Source of the DNA: Paracyclopina nana | Taxonomy: Eukaryota; Arthropoda; Copepoda; Cyclopoida; Cyclopettidae | Reading direction: 5' to 3' | Length of the DNA stretch: 64,000 nucleotides | NCBI GenBank assembly: GCA_019096065.1 | Contig: JAGUCH010000002.1 | Span: 4,476,501-4,540,500 of the forward strand | Part shown: positions 57,856-64,000 of the stretch, piece by piece | Layout: each line of letters starts with the position of its first letter | Numbering within the stretch: the stretch's first letter is position 1 | Notes under the pieces: generated by a model | Told to the model about the DNA's origin: nothing | Database searches by the model: none | Seen by the model: the letters and a program-made list of their open reading frames with translations, nothing else | Made by a program: the position numbers and the translations under genes

Positions 57856-60762
57856 ATGAAACGTGCGAAGAAAAGTTCCATCTTTGATGAAGAATTGCCC
57901 CCAATTGAGCCCCATCAGGAGAATGAAGTCATTGGCGAAGAACTGACAATTGTTGCCGGTGTGGATGTTCCTGAATCGGAGAATACTAATCAACTCGACT
58001 TGAACAAATCGGTTCATCTGCCTAAATCAGGAGGAGTCTATGATCGGTTATGCCTCTTCGATCCGAACAGGAAAAAGGATAAGCTATTCATTCGTTATGT
58101 CAATCATCGTTGCGATGTTTCTGGTAAAACGTTTACTGACATTTTTGGCTTCAAACCCAACAAGACTCTCAAAAATTCGGCACGTTTGAAACCATGTCTT
58201 GTTCATGATGGCATTGATTTTGCATCAACTTATGTCTACTTCAGGATAGAAGATCGTAATTAAAATTCAAAGTCTATATTATCAGAACAATTAAGCATAT
58301 ATGTATTTTTAGGAGTAACTAATGGTCGCTTGTCTAGTGTGCTCGAATACCAAAACAATCTCTTTCGTAAGTGTAAGACTCTTCTGTCTATTCAGAGAAT
58401 GTATTCCCAAATGGTATCGACCTATCCTGAAAAACTGATGATGGATTTCACGTTTCCACCCATCGATTTGAAGACTGGGAAGCACATCTACCATAATTGG
58501 CATGGTCAAAATTTGCGTAGTAAGCCAGTTACGATCCCAATGACATCTGATAGCGATGTGACGTCCAAGACCAGCAAGCTGCCGAAGGTGATTAAAATAC
58601 AAATGATCTATTTTGTACGTATTATAGATTAAATTATTTTTAAAAATAGACATTTCCATCGGTTGAGGACAGTGACGATGAAGAAGACGATAGCCGCCAT
58701 GCCAAATCAAACCTTAAACGGAAGGATTCAAAAAAGGAATCTTATGGCAGACGATCTCAAATGGATGCATCTGAACAATCTGATGATGAATCCGGAATTA
58801 GCGACATCCTGCCACCAAATGAGGTCAATGACTCAAATCAAGCTGCTAAACTCATCATGAATGATGATTGTTTGTCTCAACAAGATGAAGTCAATGATAA
58901 TGGTCCATTGCGGAAATTGGTCAGCTCACTAGCTCGCGAAATGCTACCACAGATCCAGCTGACAATCTTCCAAAAAATCGACGACGCTAAGGATGAAATT
59001 ATTGAGCATATTACCTCTTTGGCGAATGGAAATGCTGAAATCAAACAGCTATGCGAGAAGATCAATGAAAGTGCTGTCTCATCTACAAAGTGGATCAAAG
59101 CGTCTGTCTCAATTAAGCCGGTATAATCACAAATGTAATCTCTGTAATCTCTGTATAAATATTACTTTATAGAGAAAGGTTGATGAGCAACAGGAACTGC
59201 TCAAGACTAACAAAGCTATTCTAGAGCATACATCGGTCATGAAAGAGCAAATGTCTATGCTCCGAACAATTCCTGTGGAGAAAGAGTCGCTGGCGAGACA
59301 GATTGTGATGAGGCATCTGCCAGTCGATCACCTCAATATTGGTCACGATTACTTTTTTGGTTGTGATGTGATTATTCGTGTATTGCAAACTGCAGTTAGG
59401 CCACGCATTGATAAGATTGATTATCCACAATTGAAAAGCAAAATGGGTGGTCTGATCAATCGAATCTTGTTCACAAGTAGTGCTAGAGCGCATTTAATCC
59501 TTGGAGAGAAGATGACGTATGTATATAATCTCTAAATAATTCATCTATTTTACTATCTCTATCATTTTTACAGCGGCACGCACAACAAAAGTTGGTTTAA
59601 GAGAGGATTTCCTAACGGCTGCTTGAAGCTCGCTGAAGAGGTTGTGACGTCCTATTTGTCACGACGAAAAGTGGATGAAGCCTTTTTGAAGAACATATCT
59701 CTTCAAGACATTAAGAACCGAATGGGTGACGCTCTCAGTGGTGATAGGCAAAGATTCATCGATGACGTGTGCAAGAAGGCTACATCAGGAAAAGATGCCA
59801 TGAAAGCGTTGTATCTGGAAGCAATGTGGTTCTGGAAGAATAATCAAGTAAGCAAGTTAGATGTTATTTAATCAATCAATCTTACCTTTGACATTTACAG
59901 CATACAAACATGGATCCATCAATGACTTATCAGCAGTTCTTCGATACAACTAAAGACATGACTGCTTTGAGGAACAAACTTGCGTCGGACAAGGATGACA
60001 GTGAGGGCAGTGATGTCACCTTGGACGATTATCCAAAGTACAAGCATATCCTAAGCAATTCTAAGAAGGGAGCAGGCGAACAAATTCATGGATTGAATGA
60101 TGCGACAAAAATCATCGCAGCTGTTTGTTTGGCATTGGATAAGAACCCTGAAAGCGTTGTGTTCTACTCTATGGAAGGAGTCCTAAAGGTATAATCTCAC
60201 TATAAACACTCAATATATTAGACATTAAGCATTTATACTCTTTTGCAGCCCAAGCAAAAATACTTGGAAGCCTTGGCTAATTGTGAGGACGTGGCTGAGT
60301 CAATTCGTGAGTGGCGTAACAAAGACGCTTTACGTAGCGTCATGACACCATCTAAGGACATGTCTGTCGCTGAAGGATCGGAAGATGATTTTGAAACTGA
60401 AGAGGAGACAAAGAGAAAAGCAATGAAGAGAAGACTGGAGGAAATACCCTTTGAATATGATTTAATGCCTCCAAGACCTTCTAGACCATCGGCTAGGTCT
60501 GTCAAAATGGCTTTATTAAGTCAACAAGTGCCAAAGTCAACAAAGCAATTGCCACAGAAGTCACACTCGCAACAACCAATGATGATCGAGGAAGAGGATT
60601 GTGAGATGCAAGTAACATCTGGTAAGAAGTTGATGAGGCAACAGAAAATATCATTTCCGAAAAAGGTAAAAAATATATTACATTAAGAAGCATTATTGAT
60701 TACAACTACATTTTTTATAGAATACGATGGGACGGACTGAATCATCGGATGAGGAGAAATGA
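57856..60762 (+). CDS. Element 2 accessory protein C, 8 exons, 836 aa, intact
   Basis: Exons 57856-58255, 58313-58587, 58650-59120, 59173-59516, 59574-59847, 59901-60188, 60249-60665, 60721-60762. Exons 1+2 total 675 nt, as in A, and exons 4 and 5 are exactly 344 and 274 nt, as in A. N-terminal domain: YDRLCLFDPNRKKDKLFIRY, KTFTDIFGFKPNKTLKNSAR. Then acidic linker, helical region, and the exon 4-5 block: LARQIVMRHLPVDHLNIGHD, YFFGCDVIIRVLQ, ILFTSSARAHLILGEKMT, NKSWFKRGFPNGCLKLAEEV, ending AMWFWKNNQ. Exon 6 has DATKIIAAVCLALDKNPESV. The tail has short basic patches and an added last exon (NTMGRTESSDEEK). An AATAAA lies at 60859. Frame fully open. Confidence 0.77.
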
Positions 60763-61760
60763 GGAGACGAATTGAATTGCTACATTTTTCATATTATGCG
60801 TTATTTCACATGAAGCATTTAGCATTAATATTCATATAATGCACTATTGAGTACGAAAAATAAATGCTATGTTCATCCATATTAATTGGTTTTTTTGTTA
60901 GTCTATTATATGGCAATTAATTCCCGATTTCCTTTTTCTATACTAATAGTCTATTTATGTTCAGGAAAAATAGGGTAATTTAATCTAGTTGAAACACAAA
61001 ATTAAAACACAGCTAAATGCATTTAGTTGCGACAAATAGATGTATATGGAATTACTCATTTTTCCACATCTCAAATATCACTACGAAATAAAAAATCTGT
61101 AAAAATATATATCCAATTTAAAATAAGGTGTTACTCATGGAAAGTGGGTGTTTAATAGTATGAAAAAAATGAATACTACATATAACTGATTGGTTGGCAG
61201 AAAGTTAGAATATAAAAAGGGATTGCAATATAAAAATAGATGGAATGAAATAAAATACGTAATGATAAAATAATAATTTAAAAGTAATATAAATGTACAT
61301 TTAATTACCGTATATGCCAAACATGTAGGAATAAGTAGGCAATAAGTCACAAAGTTTATGCATATTTTTTACCAAAAAATTAGAATAAATAGGGAAAAAA
61401 TAGAAAGTAAATTTTAAAAAATGAAAAAATAAAAAAAAAAAATTAAATCCCCATTTAATCCATATTAAAGAAATTAAATATATATTAAAACGGGATTATG
61501 ATAATTTTCATGAATGCATAACTCTTACATTTACAAATATTTCATTAATATTTCAATCATGCGTAATCAATAGAAGGTGAGGGAGATAATAAAAACAAAA
61601 AATCAATCCTAGCGTTTATTTTTAGTCATCCCTATTTCCGAAATCATATGTTTAGCGATATCGTTACGCTTTTTGTGCCACTATTTGACATTAATCGGGA
61701 TTACAATACACTACGAAATCCCTATATTTTAACAACTTTTTTTCATTTTGTTTTGTGGGG
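60763..61760. other. Right non-coding arm of element 2
   Basis: About 1 kb, very AT-rich, no supported ORF. Unlike element 1 it shows no obvious dense short motif array. It ends TTTTGTTTTGTGGGG. Confidence 0.6.
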
Positions 61761-61762
61761 TA
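61761..61762. repeat. TA target-site duplication, right of element 2
   Basis: TA follows the terminal GTGGGG directly and pairs with 46659-46660. Confidence 0.75.
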
Positions 61763-62028
61763 CAATGGTATGAAAGTGTACCCAACAGAAGGGACTAGGC
61801 AAGTGTCTTGATCCCCTAAAAACTACTGAAAATTGCTCCTCTAACCTACCCATAGTGGAATATGCTCTAATCTTAAGACCCAGATTGAAGTCTTGATGCT
61901 ATAAGAAGTGCACAAATTCGAACTTCATACCAGTTAGAAACCAAGAGCGGGAGCTAAAGGTAATAATACATAAAACATACCAGAATGTAGTTCACCAATT
62001 TTATAACCGCCCAAATCCTTTGTTTCAG

Positions 62029-62220
62029 ATGAAGTTCACAAGCGTTTTTCTCACCCTGTTGGTGGTTTTATTGTCAGTTTTAGCAATTGGCATCCAAGGC
62101 AGAGTGGTGCCCAAACTTGGAAGCAACAGAGGATCTTTTAAAAGTTTGAAGACGTCACTACACAAGCTTGACATTTCAAGGAATCACAACAGAGATCAAC
62201 TGAACGACCAACGTTCTTGA
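62029..62220 (+). CDS. Small secreted basic peptide, 63 aa
   Basis: An acceptor-like TTTGTTTCAG directly precedes the ATG, so a 5' non-coding exon is likely upstream. A strong signal peptide (MKFTSVFLTLLVVLLSVLAI) is followed by about 40 hydrophilic, basic residues without Cys (RVVPKLGSNRGSFKSLKTSL, HKLDISRNHNRDQLND). A poly(A) signal AATAAA starts a few bases after the stop. The layout fits a small secreted peptide such as a linear antimicrobial or signalling peptide; no family recognised. It sits tail-to-tail with Gr copy 5, 34 bp apart. Confidence 0.65.
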   Translation: MKFTSVFLTLLVVLLSVLAIGIQGRVVPKLGSNRGSFKSLKTSLHKLDISRNHNRDQLNDQRS

Positions 62221-62253
62221 AAATAAAAGTGTGTATTTGCTGCAAGATTTAAC

Positions 62254-63534
62254 TTATTTTGGGCTGAGCTCAGTCAGTTTGAATTGTATTAGAACAATAA
62301 GGTATGTGACAAAATTGGCTGATATTGATGTCAATAAATGTTTTCCAAGGTGAAAGTATCCGAGGGCATCGAAGCCTTGGAATTTCGTGAAATGAAACAC
62401 CAAATTGTCTCGCACTTCAATCAACTCGCTTTTCCACAATTTGTCAGAGACTTTGAAAAATCTGTGCCTATTAATATCAACCAGAGACTCGCTCAGCTCG
62501 TCAATTTCATCTTTTAGCTTTTGTGAGAGCATATTGCAAGAATACAGCATTGTTACTATGACAGCTCCCATTCCAACATACCCAACCATGACCAGCCCAG
62601 ATTCCAAGCTAAGCTTGTAATTGCCAATGAAAAACGCAAGTTGCCTGTAAGCTGTCAGCACTAGGCCACACAGGTCAAAAATAACCAAAAAGAAAAGCTG
62701 AACTGAGAATACTTTGGAGGACATTTTGATGCCTTTCTGGAGCTTAAAGCAATCAGAGAACACACTGGATACATCTGATTCTGTATTGGCTGCTGAAAGC
62801 TCTTCTTGCAGTTTGGAGGCCCAAGCTCTCAAATTGCTGCCAATTTCACCATAAAGAGAGACAAAAGTCATTAATGGGGCCAGAGATAGCATCATATTGA
62901 GGCCAAGTAAGAAGAAAACCCAAATTATTTTTTCAGGCCGTATGCTGAAGGAGTTGGCTGTCAATAGCAGTAAGCCACCTACAAAGAGCCATCCTTGTTT
63001 AGGTAGGATATATTCCAAGTAAGAGTTTACACATATACCTGAAATTGGCCCAGCTGCTGCAATGATGGTGATTATGACAAAGGATACAAGCATCACAACA
63101 TTTTTGGTGGCTTTCTTTTTCTTAGCTAAATCAACCTTGATATGCGTAGCAAAGTAGTCGTGCAACTCAACCAGATCACTCTTGATACAAATGTTGCCCA
63201 TCAATGTGATAAAGCTTAGAATAGAGAGCATCAATCCAGTGCCCCATAAAGTGACTTCATCAGTGAATGACTCGTTGAATCCACCAAAATTCAACACATC
63301 AAAAATAGATACTTTGGCAGAGGTAACTATGGAATATAGTCCAAATGCTATTAGCCCATTGCCTATGTTGACCAAAACTGTGAACCACAAGGTGGACAAG
63401 ATTGGATTGATTGATTTCAGTTGGATTTTGCCAGAGTCTGGATCAATCACTTTTTTCCAAGGAAAACAGCCAATCAATTGGCCAACTTTTAGTACTGGCC
63501 ACAGGTCGCAGAACAAAAAGTAATTCCTATCCAT
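62254..63534 (-). CDS. Gustatory receptor family protein, copy 5, ~426 aa, single exon
   Basis: One uninterrupted frame. I chose ATG 63534 (MDRNYFLFCDLWPVLKVGQL) because copies 3 and 4 start with the same pattern; an ATG at 63603 would add 23 residues. Family landmarks: LIGCFPWKK, NESFTDEVTLWG, YGEIGSNLRAWASKLQEE, YRQLAFFIGNY, FQGFDALGYFHLGKHLLTSI and FVTYLIVLIQFKLTE. Seven or more hydrophobic segments. It lacks the intron found in copies 1 and 2 and appears intact. Confidence 0.88.
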   Translation of the reverse strand: MDRNYFLFCDLWPVLKVGQLIGCFPWKKVIDPDSGKIQLKSINPILSTLWFTVLVNIGNGLIAFGLYSIVTSAKVSIFDVLNFGGFNESFTDEVTLWGTGLMLSILSFITLMGNICIKSDLVELHDYFATHIKVDLAKKKKATKNVVMLVSFVIITIIAAAGPISGICVNSYLEYILPKQGWLFVGGLLLLTANSFSIRPEKIIWVFFLLGLNMMLSLAPLMTFVSLYGEIGSNLRAWASKLQEELSAANTESDVSSVFSDCFKLQKGIKMSSKVFSVQLFFLVIFDLCGLVLTAYRQLAFFIGNYKLSLESGLVMVGYVGMGAVIVTMLYSCNMLSQKLKDEIDELSESLVDINRHRFFKVSDKLWKSELIEVRDNLVFHFTKFQGFDALGYFHLGKHLLTSISANFVTYLIVLIQFKLTELSPK

Positions 63535-64000
63535 GAGTACAGCCAACGAGAAGAGCAATTTGAAGACTAAAAGGTCGCAATTCAGCAAACATTTGCTCTT
63601 CATGGGCAAAGCAGGCTCAACATGAGCCACAATTACGTTTCATTAATTTACCACTTTGTGAGTAATTTTTTAAAGGTATCGTCATGCCTTTTGTGTGACC
63701 ATACGGCCAAATACTTGGTATCATTAAGGTTATCTAAAAAATTCATGCGGAACATGCACGAAAGGTTGCCCGATATTTTTGGAATTTTTCCGCAAAAAAG
63801 CTAAAGCCAAGCCAAAAAAACCCTGATAAAGTACGATATAGTATTTGGAATGATCTTACGTAATAATACAAATATGCTCGCAATGTTAAGCTCAAAACTA
63901 TTTGGCAAGAATGGGCACAAATAATTGATACCCTTAGGTTTGGCTATGGCAACATGGAGGTTGTTTAGTGACACAGTATAAAAGAAGGCTTGAATTATTC
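63535..64000. other. Upstream region of Gr copy 5 and possible promoter of a gene beyond the window
   Basis: No supported ORF. Near the right edge TATAAAAG (63977-63984, +) is followed by AAGGCTTG and could be the TATA box of a + strand gene starting just outside the window. Confidence 0.4.

Larger units (their letters stand above)
46661..61760. mobile_element. Element 2: 15.1-kb CACTA/Mirage-like DNA transposon, apparently complete
   Basis: The ends are CCCCACAAAACAAA and its inverse TTTTGTTTTGTGGGG, flanked by TA on both sides. The body is strongly AT-rich compared with the flanking Gr genes. Gene order from the left: a 172-bp tandem array; a 67-aa gene (+); a 103-aa ORF (-); an intact six-exon transposase (-, 51829-49151); head-to-head with accessory gene A (+, 52329-55249); shortened copy B (+, 56467-57606); full-length copy C (+, 57856-60762). 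The transposase is the same family as in element 1. No internal stop or frame change was found in the transposase, A or C, so this may be an autonomous, recently active copy. Confidence 0.85.

Noticed and set aside
1-64000. tRNA, rRNA or CRISPR features
   Set aside because: I saw no cloverleaf-type tRNA sequence, rRNA signature or spaced short repeats; the repeats found are tandem or transposon-related.

Overview
This is gene-dense animal DNA. Introns are mostly 50-65 nt with GT-AG borders and intergenic gaps are short. The gene set (a GH7 cellobiohydrolase, a peritrophin-type cuticle protein, CUB-serine proteases, an ionotropic receptor and a cluster of gustatory receptors ending in TYxxxLIQF) points to an arthropod, most likely a crustacean, where endogenous GH7 is known. 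The species cannot be named from the sequence.

Layout. 1-8.1 kb: the 3' end of a two-TM protein (+), then a polypeptide GalNAc-transferase gene (-) whose 5.8-kb intron contains a complete, divergent Rel/NF-kB-like gene on the other strand. 8.7-10.9 kb: a three-domain chitin-binding (CPAP3/obstructor-type) protein (-). 11.7-13.8 kb: a small secreted precursor ending in Gly-Arg-Lys (-). 15.1-15.9 kb: a short inverted-repeat element. 16.6-17.8 kb: a four-TM protein (-). 19.1-20.9 kb: GH7 (+). 21.4-23.4 kb: an ionotropic receptor (+). 23.4-23.9 kb: a small secreted protein (-). 24.4-29.1 kb: two tandem CUB-serine proteases (+). 29.2-63.5 kb: five gustatory receptor (Gr) loci, two on + and three on -, interrupted by mobile DNA.

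The most notable content is two large DNA transposons of one family. Element 1 (32952-42418, 9.5 kb) lies inside a Gr coding exon. Element 2 (46661-61760, 15.1 kb) lies between Gr genes. Both start CCC, end GGG and are flanked by a TA duplication. Each carries a CACTA/Tnp2-like transposase gene head-to-head with a multi-exon gene for a large accessory protein whose exon phases, and one exon length (344 nt), are conserved between elements. Element 2 has an intact 809-residue transposase, two full-length accessory genes (846 and 836 aa), a shortened third copy (339 aa), two further small ORFs and a 172-bp tandem array. Element 1 has one nonsense codon in each of its two genes. A transposase plus a DNA-binding accessory protein recalls TnpD/TnpA of plant CACTA elements; here the accessory protein has no family I recognise with confidence, only a weak BEN-like segment.

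Exon borders were derived by hand from splice signals, reading-frame phase and similarity between copies; single positions may be off by a base or two. Family names come from recalled motifs, not database searches.
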